Of a stretch of 64,000 bases of DNA, positions 36,643 to 48,050 are shown piece after piece. The number at the start of each line of letters is the position of its first letter. Position 1 is the stretch's first letter. Under the pieces are notes generated by a model. It was not told the origin of the DNA. It did no database searches and saw only the letters and a program-made list of their open reading frames with translations. This DNA comes from Chaunax sp. Z400. Lineage: Eukaryota; Chordata; Actinopteri; Lophiiformes; Chaunacidae. The DNA lies in NCBI GenBank assembly GCA_037577475.1, contig CM075194.1, positions 3,995,001-4,059,000 on the forward strand. Direction: 5' to 3'. The translations under genes and the position numbers were made by a program.

Positions 36643-36710
36643 GGCAGGTCTGAACACTGGAGACCCTCTTTAAATGACAAAGAGAGAAACAAATCACTTT
36701 ACACACCTCT

Positions 36711-36751
<41 letters not shown>

Positions 36752-36776
36752 ACACACACACAGACACACACACACA

Positions 36777-36848
<72 letters not shown>

Positions 36849-36871
36849 AGTCATCTGGAGGCAGACCAACT

Positions 36872-36925
<54 letters not shown>
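36437..36925. repeat. TG/TCTG (36437-36641), CA (36711-36847) and GA (36873-36925) arrays
   Basis: A 205-bp TG/TCTG compound array faces a 137-bp CA/GACA array across about 70 bp. The TCTG and GACA interruptions are complementary, so the two arrays form an imperfect inverted repeat. A GA array follows. Confidence 0.95.
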
Positions 36926-36927
<2 letters not shown>

Positions 36928-37742
36928 GTCTGGTTCAGCCTGCATGTCGATCGCCCCGCTCACATCAGCGAGGAAGAGAACGCCAACAGTCATACATGTG
37001 GTGATGAGCAAACAGATCAGCTGATGATGATGATGATGATGTCATAGATGTGTTAACGTGTTAGAAGGATCCTAGTAGAGGATTGGAAGACTGATCAATA
37101 AATCTTAATCAGCAGCAGATAATATTGGACATCAGTGACATCTTGTTGCAGATAGTTGCTTGTTTAAACTGCCTGATTTGTGGCAGTTAGTAATAAAGTG
37201 CAATACTTAACTACTTATTATTTGGAGGTACTTGTACTTCACTTGGGTATTTGTATTTCTTGCTGCTTCATACACTCCACTTCACATAGATTTAAAAATT
37301 CAGATGAATTCTAACAAAGAATCTATTAATTATGATGTATAATTATAATTTAATATGATGTTGGTCATCCATTACCGGCTGCAGCATTAAAGTGACGAAC
37401 ACATTAATGCATCAGTAATTAAACACTAGTAATATAATAAATGCTCTTCTGAAATGGGCCATTCTGCATGATGAGTACATTTACTACTGGTACTTATATG
37501 GTACGGCTCATTTTGCTGCTCACACTTATTCTACTTATGTGAAAATGTGAATGTAGGATATCTGGAGCATCGGTGAGCCTCAACATTTCCCTATGATGTC
37601 GTTCTTTACTGTCAAACATGGAGAAGGTTTAAAATAGGATTCAAAGAAGCTCAAAGTTTCCTCCTCAGTAACTTGTTTGAAGTCTTAAACGTCTCAAAGC
37701 CAAACTCTTCATATCACCTGTGGGTCATGAGTGCAGGGCATG

Positions 37743-37745
<3 letters not shown>

Positions 37746-37795
<50 letters not shown>

Positions 37796-38095
37796 ATTCC
37801 ACTGCATATGCTGGCCTGGCATGAAGTGGAGCTGGCTGCCGACCATATTTGGGCGTAATGGGCGGGAATCCAGCAGACTAATTTGGGTCTGGCCGGGACG
37901 ACGCAGTTATTATTTTCCTCTGGACCATCAGGCAGAGGACACATAGCCATCTGCTGCGCACACACACACACACACACCCCTACACACACACACACACACA
38001 CCCCTACACACACACACACACACCCCTACACACACACACACACACACACACCCCTCCATACACACACACACACATACCCCTACACACACATCTCA
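37746..38095. repeat. TG array (37746-37788) and CA/CCCCTA compound array (37959-38095)
   Basis: The second array has four blocks of CA separated by CCCCTA or CCCCTCCATA, period roughly 25-30 bp. Confidence 0.93.
37790..37958. promoter_or_regulatory. Candidate conserved non-coding element between arrays
   Basis: CCTGGCATGAAGTGGAGCTG, GACCATATTTGGGCGTAATG (an SRF-like CCATATTTGG), CAGACTAATTTGGG. Unique sequence bounded tightly by TG and CA arrays. Confidence 0.3.
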
Positions 38096-38183
38096 ATTAG
38101 ATCACTAAGAGGGCAGCTGCAAACGTTGCCTGATCTCATAAACATACACAAACACACAAAAACATTCATATGTAGCCTACATG

Positions 38184-38290
<107 letters not shown>

Positions 38291-38422
38291 TGTTGTTTGA
38301 TCAACAGGGTGTTAGAGAGCGACAGATTCTCCACCTGTCTGCCTCATATAGAGAATGACAGGAGGGAGAGAAAGTAGGTTTTCACACACCTTTTTAAAAC
38401 TGACATGAAAACAAACAAAACA

Positions 38423-38660
38423 ATGGCGGCGCTGTTGCCTCACAGCAAGAAGGTCGTGGGTTCAATTCCACCTGAGGATCTGTGGACTTGTTTACGTGGA
38501 GATTGCATGTTCTCCCCCGTGTCTGCGCGGGTTCTCTCCGGGTTCTCCGGCCTCCTCCCACCGTGGGCGTGTCGACTTGTCCAGGGTGAACCCAGCCTCA
38601 CGCCCAAAGTCAGCTGGGATAGGCTCCAGCCCCCCCCCCCCCGGGTCTTTGTTGTCCAAA
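38423..38660 (+). mobile_element. tRNA-like SINE-type repeat, internally deleted
   Basis: Starts GGCGGCGCTGTTGCCTCACA and has a perfect box B consensus (GGTTCAATTCC at 38459-38469). It continues through GATTGCATGTTCTCCCCC and GTTCTCTCCGGGTTCTCCGG to GCTGGGATAGGCTCCAGC and a C run. Compared with the opposite-strand copy at 44277-44575 it lacks roughly 120 bp from the middle. This sequence type is very abundant in fish genomes; I do not assign a family name. Confidence 0.8.
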
Positions 38661-39149
38661 CATTGTAGGTAGGTTGGTGGTTCAGTGAAAGAACTCAGGC
38701 AACTGATTCCTTCCTTTGAGTATTAATAAAGTACTACTGGTAGGACTTTAAGGGTACTGGTATTGGTAATGGAGTCGATACCCAGCCCTGCTCACCAAGT
38801 AGATTCAGTCTGTGATGTTTATAAAACCCTGATATTAGATATTCTTCTTCACAGTGAAGCTCAAACATTCAACTGTAAGAACAGGAAGAAAAACACGTTT
38901 GCTTTATATGTCTGTGTGTTTTTATATTGGAGAAACTTATATTTTGGTTGTTTTTTTTTAACATGCTGCAGGGTCTTAATGTCATATTGTAACCACTAAC
39001 GGTGCTGATGAAGTTATGATTGAACTCCGTCCTGCCCTCAGTCACAGACAGCCTTAACAAAGTGCAGCTCGTCGACTTTTTACTGCCAAGAATTAAGATT
39101 CAACAAACGGACAGACAGTCGGCGTGTCGGACTTTAGTCATCAGCCGTG

Positions 39150-39430
39150 TTTAACTGCGGCTCCGCTCTTTGTTAATGACTCCATTAACTGCCTTTTTGA
39201 TTGGCCGGCCACATCCGCCGTCTCTCTGACACCAGTTAAATCGGCAAATCCTCTTTACACATAAATCTGCCTGAAGATTGTTTCAGCGCCGGCCACCGAG
39301 CAAGCAGATTCAAACCCCCGTCAATTTGTCAAAAGGCTTAAAAAAAAAAAAAATCCCCCCCTCTCCTCCCCAGCGCTCAGCCATTTTTCCTGCACGCCAC
39401 AATCTAATTAAAGTTGAAAAATAATTAGCG
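39150..39430. promoter_or_regulatory. Candidate conserved non-coding element
   Basis: TTTGTTAATGACTCCATTAA, TTTTTGATTGGCCGGCC, CACCAGTTAAATCGGC, TTGTTTCAGCGCCGGCC. Higher GC and no repeats except a short A run. Confidence 0.3.
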
Positions 39431-39719
39431 ATATATTTTCCTTCCAAAAAAAAAAAAACTACACTGAAGAGAAGGAAGGCCAGTGATTAAAGAGGAATAG
39501 GAGGAGGAAGGAAGAGCAATTAAGAGGATGGAGGTTGACAAACTCTGTGTACACATGTAGGATTACAGGGTGAGAATCGTACAAGGCAAAGACAAGCTCT
39601 CTCTCATTCCCTCTCTTTCTGTCTTTCACTTTTTTTTTTTTTTTCTTAATCGCCGTGCTACTCCTTCAACAGCTGATAAAAGCCGAGAGAACAAGATAAC
39701 CAGCTCGGCGGAGCTGGAG

Positions 39720-39800
39720 GAAAAAGCTTAGGGGACCCAATTTGACAATTAATCAATTATTTGATAGAAATCATCAATCAATCTCGGTGGGGGAATTAAT
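39720..39800. promoter_or_regulatory. Homeobox/PBX-like motif cluster
   Basis: TTTGACAATTAATCAATTAT (from 39741) and ATCATCAATCAATC (39770-39783) combine TAAT cores with repeated ATCAATC PBX-like words. About 1.1 kb downstream (sense) of the PAS exon. Confidence 0.35.
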
Positions 39801-40002
39801 CCAGGAAGGGGGGGGGGGCGTAGAGAGAGATACACTGACACAGTGACAGAGAGAAAGTGAGAGAAAGAGGGGGGAAATGTGGGGAATGTGGGATGTGTGC
39901 CATCCTCTTTAATTTGGTAAACTGATTGGCCTCATTTCTTAGCTCCCGTATCTGAGAGCTTCCTATGTCTAATTCACAGAGACAAGGAGTTTGCATTAAA
40001 CT

Positions 40003-40006
<4 letters not shown>

Positions 40007-40058
<52 letters not shown>
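40007..40058. repeat. (GA)n microsatellite
   Basis: 52 bp of GA. A further GA-rich block lies at 40560-40715. Confidence 0.93.
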
Positions 40059-40061
<3 letters not shown>

Positions 40062-40769
40062 AATGTAAATCTTGGCAGACAGTAGATATTAGCATTAGTT
40101 CTTTTTGAGAAAACAACATTTGGCTCACAGATTGTACAGGTAAACAGGGAAAAACAGGGAAATGTGACAGTTTGAATCCCTTTTAATGCACACACAAACA
40201 TGCACACACATACACGCACATGCACACACAAACATGCACACACACACACACACACGGAACTTGTCAATACGGACATATTAGCGCCTCCAAGGTTGATGTG
40301 GCGACCTTCAGAACGGACGCCTGTCTCTATCAACAGGAACTGGTGGAGAGTGAACCAATTGAGAGGCAGAACTTGTTACTGAGCTGACAAAGTACAATGA
40401 AGTGTCCGTGACACACAAACACACACACAGACACACACACACACAGACACAGCAATAAAATATGCATAGACGCTTTCTGCACAAATCAACAACCGTCTGA
40501 AGAGCTGATGAGATTTGAAATGAGCCTTAATTTGTTGGGAATTGTCTTCGGTAATGACGGGAGAGAGAGAGAGAGAGGTATACATATATGTCAAGAGAGA
40601 GAGAGAGAGACAGAAGAGATAAAGAGAGAGATGGAGAGACAGAAAGAGAGAGAGAGATGGAGAAAGAACTGAGAAAGAAAGGAGAGAGAAAGGGAAAAAA
40701 GTCAGAACCCAAAATGTGAGGAAACTGTGAGAAGCTTCATTTGTGTTTTTGTACACATAAATAGAGACG

Positions 40770-40770
40770 T

Positions 40771-40802
<32 letters not shown>

Positions 40803-40805
40803 GGC

Positions 40806-40850
<45 letters not shown>

Positions 40851-40871
40851 GGCAGGCAGACAGACAGACAG
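40770..40871. repeat. (GACA)n array beside the PAS exon donor
   Basis: About 25 units of GACA with three GGCA variants. On the sense strand it is (CTGT)n and starts at intron nucleotide 14 after the GTAGGA donor. Confidence 0.95.
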
Positions 40872-40884
40872 GTGTATGTCCTAC

Positions 40885-40974
40885 CTGTGACAGTCCCAGG
40901 TAGATGGAGACGGTCTCAGAGATGTAGAGGAAGCGTCCCTCCTTGTTTAGTGCAAATACAAACCCATCCAGAGA
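40885..40974 (-). CDS. npas3: npas3 internal exon: N-terminal part of PAS-A domain
   Basis: The exon reads SLDGFVFALN KEGRFLYISE TVSIYLGLSQ (30 codons, 90 nt, phase 0 at both ends). This is the opening of the first PAS domain of the NPAS1/NPAS3 branch of bHLH-PAS transcription factors, which bind DNA as heterodimers with ARNT-type partners in the nucleus. The acceptor is a long pyrimidine run ending TTTTTTCAG directly before TCT (Ser). The donor is ACAG followed by GTAGGA. The reading joins in frame to the exon at 2658-2838, giving the continuous family sequence GLSQ-VELTG. From memory of mammalian NPAS3, only N-to-K/Q and R/K type changes are seen in the FALNxEGxFLYISE stretch. A (GACA)n repeat begins 13 bp beyond the donor. 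The bHLH exons and the exon encoding the preceding residues were not found in the window. NPAS1 shares this stretch almost exactly; the assignment to NPAS3 rests on the partner exon. Confidence 0.93.
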
Positions 40975-40999
40975 CTGAAAAAAGACAAAACAACAGAGA

Positions 41000-41740
41000 A
41001 GAAGAAAGAAGGTGACTTTTAAGAATATCAAATATAACAGCGTTGTTGATGACCTCATCAAACAGGTGAAAGGTACGATGGAAAAGAGAATAAAAACGTC
41101 TCGTGCTTCATTCAAACACCTCAGTCTGTGGACAGAAGATGGCGCTCTGAAGCCGAACCCTTCATCGACACCTTTATGACTTATTTTAAAAACCTTCCAC
41201 CCTGCCAGGTCTTAAAACACTGATGTAACGTCTATGGAGAATAAGAGCAGAAAGCCCTCAGAGGGCCGATACTCTGCCAAGAACCTTGTCACCAAAAGCT
41301 GAACAATCGCAAAATAGGTTCCAGGATAGGTCGACAAAATCAGAGGCAAAAGACCAATGGTAAAAAAACAAAAACAAACTAAAATTATACAGTTGAAAAG
41401 ATGTATTTATATGAAATAGACTCATTTACATGACAATCACTCAAGTTTCTTTACATATAACACTGAAGAGCATAATATAATAATTTCAGACACTCATTTT
41501 TGCATCTCTGCAAAAAACAGTTGCAGGACATTTTGAAAGAACAGCTATTAAAAAAAAAAAAACTTCACAAAAAACACTTTAATCTCCAGATGTGATCATA
41601 GAGGTGGAACATGAGGACTTTCAATGCTTTTGTTTGTTTGTTTTTGGACTGGCCTCATTTGATTTCTCCTGTACTTGTTCTGTTGGTGTTGTTTGGATTT
41701 GTTTGGTTAGCTTTAGCCATGAGGAGTGATGATTGGTTTA
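41000..41740. other. Unique intronic DNA upstream of the PAS exon
   Basis: No element recognised beyond A runs. Confidence 0.55.
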
Positions 41741-41935
41741 GGGTCGGGGTTAAGCCAATCAGAGGCAGAGTGGGGCGGGGTCACGGCGTCACTGCACCGA
41801 TTTATCCCCTCAGTCATCCGCGCTGGAGACATGACAGGAAATTAGGGGTCAAACTTGATTTACGTTAAGAAAAAAATGATTTTCCAGATGAATCGTGTGC
41901 GTTAAGGCGTTAATGTTGACAGCCCTGATAAATAT
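41740..41935 (+). repeat. Probable dispersed repeat fragment
   Basis: CATCCGCGCTGGAGACATGA, TTGATTTACGTTAAG and the end GCGTTAATGTTGACAGCCCT look like the terminal part of a fish interspersed repeat. No second copy is in the window, so the call is tentative. Confidence 0.4.
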
Positions 41936-42236
41936 ATGCGTTAATGTTGTGTATTTGTATGCATGCAGATGCTTAAAAGACATATTTACTTACTTGTTAA
42001 TGCTATTTAATTTAGTACTTGTCTACTGATCATCTATCTATCATGTGTCTATCTATACGTATCTAATTGCATTGTGGGATTATTAGTTCACACTACCTTC
42101 TTTGATACACACTGTTGTACAGTAAACACACTGTGGTGGATTCCAAACAGGCAGCAGTGTTTCCTTCAGCAGTGCTGCAGTACAACACAGGAGGTCTGTG
42201 TCTCATCACAACAAACATGAGGAAAGGTAGGTCTGT

Positions 42237-42239
<3 letters not shown>

Positions 42240-42314
<75 letters not shown>
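42240..42314. repeat. (CA)37 microsatellite
   Basis: 75 bp uninterrupted, directly before the 88-bp duplication. Confidence 0.95.
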
Positions 42315-42318
<4 letters not shown>

Positions 42319-42320
42319 GT

Positions 42321-42480
42321 GTGTCTAATGGTGCATTTATGTGAAGATCACGGCGGAACGCTCGACTTCAGCTGCGAATCACACACCAACACGCACACAG
42401 GTCTGAGTGTGTCTAATGTTGTCGTTACGTGAAGATCATGGCAGAACACTCGACTCCGTGAGCACAACACGCTGAATCTC
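42321..42480 (+). repeat. 88-bp tandem duplication
   Basis: GTGTCTAATG occurs at 42321 and 42409. Each is followed by a TTATGTGAAGATCACGGCGG or GTTACGTGAAGATCATGGCA version and AAC(G/A)CTCGACT. The two units are separated by CA-rich sequence and flanked by CA arrays. Confidence 0.75.
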
Positions 42481-42969
42481 ACACACACACACAGACACAC
42501 ACACACACACAAACACACACAAGGCATTAATACTCCTGAGGTCAGGAAGGTTAATTACATGTGGTTCCCTACTGTTGCTGCTGATATACTAGATCTCTCT
42601 TTGTGAGAATGTGTGTGTGTGTGTGTAATATATGTGTATGACTGCGTCTCTGTTCATTATTGCCTCTGTGTTGGAGAGAGTGAGGCAGAAGAATGGTCAT
42701 TGAAACATCTCTTATCAATATGACGGGCTGTGACTGAATGAGGATAAATAATAACACAAACGTTTTGAATTACACACATTTGACACACAGGGTAACAGGA
42801 GGTGTCATTATTGGTGTGGATGTTTGAGGAAATCAAAAATGTACGTCGTCCCTTTTCATAAAAACAAACAAACAAATAAATAAAGTCATGTTTCAAACAA
42901 TGAAAAGGTGTTTGGTTTTGACCTTTAACCTCTCATGCCTGCCTACTTAAACTGATATAGTGATATATT

Positions 42970-42972
42970 TGT

Positions 42973-43040
<68 letters not shown>

Positions 43041-43170
43041 TCCGTGAAGTCTACCCTCTCAGCTAACAAGATGCTAATGAGATGTTAATGGACAGTGAGC
43101 CTCATCAATGTCCGTCCATGATAGTTTACTCATTAACACACATCCTGACTCATCCTGTGTCTCTCTCTGT

Positions 43171-43249
<79 letters not shown>
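42970..43249. repeat. Two TG arrays (42970-43033, 43163-43249)
   Basis: The second is 87 bp, preceded by TCTCTC and TCTG words. Confidence 0.94.
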
Positions 43250-43250
<1 letters not shown>

Positions 43251-44276
43251 CCCTTCTGATTGGTTATCCTCAGATGACACACAAACCCTTTGCTGTATGC
43301 TATACTTTCTGATATTTTGTGTGTGTGTTTCCACCTGGACGTCTCTTACATGACAGTCAGGCAGTGTTTAGCTTTAATTCTATTCATAACAGTATAATAA
43401 CTTTCAGAACTGTAATTTAAATTGTGATATCAGGGCGTTGTGTGTAGATAACCTCTGTGTCTTATTGCTGGTTAATATGTCGTTATTCGTGGTGACATCA
43501 CCGGGACCTTTAACACACCCTGTTCAAGGCGCCCTTAATGGATCCACCCCATCAGCTTGAGCTGACCAATCAGAGCGTCGCTGACATCTGATGTTATGTA
43601 CAGGTGTGAGTATTCAGGGAAATGTTAGTCTGTCTTAACCTTTATTAACGTTGTGTTTTCTGGAAACTTTTCCACATTCTTACTCGCTGGAGGCTGGTGA
43701 CACGCCCACTAAGCCTCAGTAGGTCATGGATTTACTTCCTTGGCCCTTTTTAAAGTAACAAGACAACAGTGAGATGTGTTGATAGTCACAATCTGTATTT
43801 TTTTTCTTTCCTTCTTACAGTTTTATCATCTTGTCTGATTGAGGTCCAGGTTTAGCAACAAGCAGCTCCAGGTGAAGGAATGCAAATCTGCCCGTTTCAA
43901 AAGGATTAAAGTGGATTAATTAGAGTTGGAGAGCGAGTTGAAAGGTGGAAGTGAGTATGTGTGTTTGTGTGTAAATCATGCTGATATGACACTGATGTAA
44001 ACACACTCTCTCTCACACATACACACACACACCACACACCACACACCACAAACACACACACACACACACACAGACGTAGATGTGCTGTAAACAAACACAA
44101 CCTTGCTGACTACTTTGTTAAATCCCGGAGGTTAAACAGGCCTCAGATTATTAGAGCTGCAGCTCCAGCCGGAGCTGGAGGCAGACGTTGTTTTCTGCAC
44201 AAGGTCAGCAGGGTCTCCGAAGGTCAGCGAAAGGTTGGATGATGCGCAAAGGTCGGTGTAACACAACTGAAAACAA

Positions 44277-44575
44277 TCCTATCTCAGCTGACTTTGGGCG
44301 GGAGGCGGGGGTTCAACCCTGGACAAGTCTCCAGTTCATCACAGGGTCACATAGAAAGACACACAACCATTCTCACTCACATTCACGCCTACAGGTAATT
44401 CAGAGTCACCAGTTCACCTCTGCTGCATGTTTTTGATGGTGGGAGGAAGCCGGAGAACCCGGAGAGAACCCTCGCAGACACGGGGGAGAACATGCAAACT
44501 CCACACAGAAAAGACCTCGGGTCCTCAGGTGGATTTGAACCCAGGACCTTCTTGCTGTGAGGCAGCAGGGCCGCC
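44277..44575 (-). mobile_element. tRNA-like SINE-type repeat, near full length, inverted
   Basis: Reverse complement reads GGCGGCCCTGCTGCCTCACA, then GGTTCAAATCC (box B), GTGGAGTTTGCATGTTCTCC, CTCCGGGTTCTCCGGCTTCC, then a CA/TG-rich middle and CTTGTCCAGGG near the 3' end. It is the same family as 38423-38660 in opposite orientation and retains the central block missing there. Confidence 0.82.
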
Positions 44576-45275
44576 CAAAGGCATATCCAAAAGCATAAAA
44601 AACTCACCTTTACAAACATCCGTCTAATCAGTTAGCTTATTTGAGTCCTACTTTATAATTATAATCTTTATTATTATTAGGAGTAGTAAAATAATTGGTT
44701 GTTTAGCTTTAAATTAATTGTTTTATTGTTATTCTAATGTAAATTTAATGTGATTTGAATGTTTTTTTAACTCAAAGCAGGAAGTTCACAATTAGACCCC
44801 ACAATAATGCATAAGTTTAAACACAAATATTGAATCCATGACAACCATGACACCCCTGCAAACAGCTACATGTTGATGACATCGTCGTCACACCACGCCA
44901 GTTAGAATAAGGCGGGTCATGGCGTCGCCATAGTGGGCTTCATAAATCTGTGACCAGATACCAAAATGGATCTATTGTAGCCAAAACAGACGCGAACAAA
45001 CTCACACAGCAAACAGAAAGTATGGTCTGCAGCAACAATAGGGAACCGAACCCTTCATTATGCACGAGGCAAACACAGAGGGGCCCATTGAAATAAATGG
45101 AAGCAGGGAACCAGTGGAAGCAATGAAACCAGTAGATCCAGTATAGCAAACTGACCTCAGCCTGTTAGGTGGGATATTGTATTTCATCCTCTTTGTTGTT
45201 TTTCACTTGTATTTGCATATTAATAGCACATAGAGACACCATGGGACTCTAGATTGGTCTCTCTCCCTGTGTGAA

Positions 45276-45695
<420 letters not shown>

Positions 45696-45717
45696 TGTAT
45701 GAAATCACAGAGGGTCT

Positions 45718-46035
45718 GACCGCCTCATAGTAATTATGCTAATTGCCTAGATGCCCTTGCCTTTATTTATGCGCGGCTGCTAAGATAAATAAAAGGAAAT
45801 TGCTTTGGATCTAACTGTATTCATTTCAGCATGCTAACTAGAACCCTAACGCCGCTCTCTGTGTCGCTCTGTGTGTGTGTATGTGGAGCGGGAGAGTGGA
45901 AGGGGGTGGGGGGAGAGTGGAAGGGGGGGTGGGGGGAGAGTGGAAGGGGGGGAGAGCGAGGCACAGATTTGTTTACCCTTCACAAATTCTGCAGGTAATT
46001 GCAATTTTGATTGGACATTTATTTATTTTATTCTG
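45718..46035. promoter_or_regulatory. Candidate conserved non-coding element(s) flanking the G-rich minisatellite
   Basis: AGTAATTATGCTAATTGCCT and GCCTTTATTTATGCGCGG lie before the minisatellite; GCAGGTAATTGCAATTTTGA follows it. TAATTA/ATTAAT-type cores are dense. Confidence 0.3.
45887..45953 (+). repeat. G-rich minisatellite
   Basis: About three copies of a GAGAGTGGAAGGGGG unit separated by T/GGGGG runs. Strongly G-rich on the + strand with many runs of three or more G, so G-quadruplex formation is possible. Confidence 0.75.
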
Positions 46036-46100
46036 CGTGTGTGTGTGAACAGATTGTATTGATGTGTTTCATGTGTTTGTGGCTTTGAAGTGTAGGGTTA

Positions 46101-46215
<115 letters not shown>

Positions 46216-46639
46216 TCCTGTCTCTCTGTCCTCTGTCATAATGAAATGTTTTGTTCTATTAACCAGACTATAACTGAACGATTGCTGTTCTGGAAACCAA
46301 AGCGTCTGAGTGAAGCAACCATCATGAGACTGAAGCTAAAGTACTTTTAATTTAACATTATGATCATTCCTGCACCCCCCCCAGCAGGACAAACGTTTTC
46401 ATACTGGAAAACAGAGACAAACAGACCTGAGTACACATTTTTAACGAAATATAGAAAGAATAGAAAGACATAAATGCTCTCTCTCTCTCTCACATTCACA
46501 CACACACACACACACAAATGTCTAAATCTGGGCGTTCATACAGTAAAAGAAAGAATTGCAATTGATTAGTGAGTGCTTCTGAATGGCTCGCTCCCTATCT
46601 GCTTCCCACCTCCTGCAGATTACTGCATCGATCGCCCTC

Positions 46640-46807
46640 ACACTCTCTCTCACTCTCTCTCTCTCTCTCTCTCTCATACACACACAAATACACACACAAA
46701 TACACACATACACACAACAGATGAGGCCATCTTTTAACCATTTGGATCGGCCAGTTTAAATGTTATTGTCTAGCAGCCTGCCTCTTAATGACAAATGGAA
46801 AAACAGA

Positions 46808-46853
<46 letters not shown>
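46640..46853. repeat. CT, CA and TG/GA microsatellites
   Basis: CT run 46643-46675, CA with AAATA interruptions 46678-46716, TG 46810-46840 followed by GA to 46855. The 46740-46800 spacer is unique and TAAT-containing. Confidence 0.85.
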
Positions 46854-46855
<2 letters not shown>

Positions 46856-47217
46856 ACAAATGAATTGTTCAAAGGACAGAAAAATAGGAGGGAGCAGATA
46901 TATAGGAAAACAACGATAAAAAAGAAATAAAGAAACAAAGAGAGGGAAGAGAAAGTGATTAAAAAGGAATAGATGGAAAATGGATACGGAGAGAAACAAA
47001 GAGCGATAGAGATAAATGGAAAAGTAAAAAAAAAACATTAAAAAGAGAGAAGAATGGAGAGGAGGATGCTCACTATGTGGCCTTAAGTATGTGGACATCC
47101 ATCCACACGTGATGGGACAAAAAAAACCATTTCATTTTAAAACAAACTCACTTTACATGGGAAGAAAGGGAGCTGAGGAGGCCTCATCATAAATATCATC
47201 AAAACATGTGATGTAAG

Positions 47218-47219
<2 letters not shown>

Positions 47220-47314
<95 letters not shown>

Positions 47315-47345
47315 GACAGAGAGAGACAGAGAGAGAGAGAGAGAC

Positions 47346-47388
<43 letters not shown>

Positions 47389-47391
47389 GAC

Positions 47392-47451
<60 letters not shown>

Positions 47452-47452
47452 G
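47220..47452. repeat. 233-bp (GA)n tract with GACA interruptions
   Basis: Pure purine over long stretches, interrupted by AGACAGAGAG words in the middle. The longest GA array in the window. Confidence 0.96.
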
Positions 47453-47839
47453 CTATAGGCTTCAGGTATCTCCAAGTCTGTGGTTTATCAGTCAAGTGTA
47501 TGAATTACTTACAGTACATCTAATACTTAACAGGATTTAACAACTCAACAGCAAACATGAACACAAACATACATATTAAACATCAGCTAGGATTTATAAC
47601 GACCAATCAAATTAATAGAAAAGTAGGAGGAAACTCCTCCACCGAGGCCCAATGGTCCCTTTTAATGAAATGAAATCCAAATTCCAATTATTAACCTAAT
47701 CGTTAAAATCTGTCAAATAGTTTCCATATATTTGAAAAAAAAGAAGCCAAAACAAATAAATAAATCGTGCAAAGTTAAAGGCAGGGAAGAAAATTGAGGA
47801 CCTGCCATTTTATCTTGATCCAAAATGTGGTCGTTTCTT

Positions 47840-48050
47840 CCTCGTCACAAGCCCCGCCCTTCAACCCGGTTTCATGGTAATCCATTAGTTCAGATGTAAT
47901 TGATAAAAATGTTCCGTGCCCAATCCTTCGAGCAGGTTTCATCCAAATAAGTAGTAGATTGAAAGAAGCCATATCTCACATTCATGACAATCCGTGATGC
48001 AGGTTTTTGTGCAGCTCTGCTAACAGACAAACAAACAAACCAAAAAAAAT
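47840..48050 (+). mobile_element. RTE-type LINE 3' end (relic), second copy
   Basis: GGTTTCATGGTAATCCATTA, GAGCAGGTTTCATCCAAATA and GCTAACAGACAAACAAACAA match the style and terminal tail of 20100-20206. No coding part remains. Confidence 0.6.

Noticed and set aside
38423..38660. Functional tRNA gene
   Set aside because: A box B consensus is present but no cloverleaf can be drawn; the whole segment matches another dispersed copy at 44277-44575, so it is a SINE-type repeat.
40885..40974. Assignment to NPAS1 instead of NPAS3
   Set aside because: This exon alone cannot decide, but the partner exon carries AEQLGMKLPPGRG and the Ser-rich EDGASS linker, which fit NPAS3.
47137..47495. Ser-Leu repeat frames over the GA tract
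   Set aside because: Antisense translation of (GA)n only.
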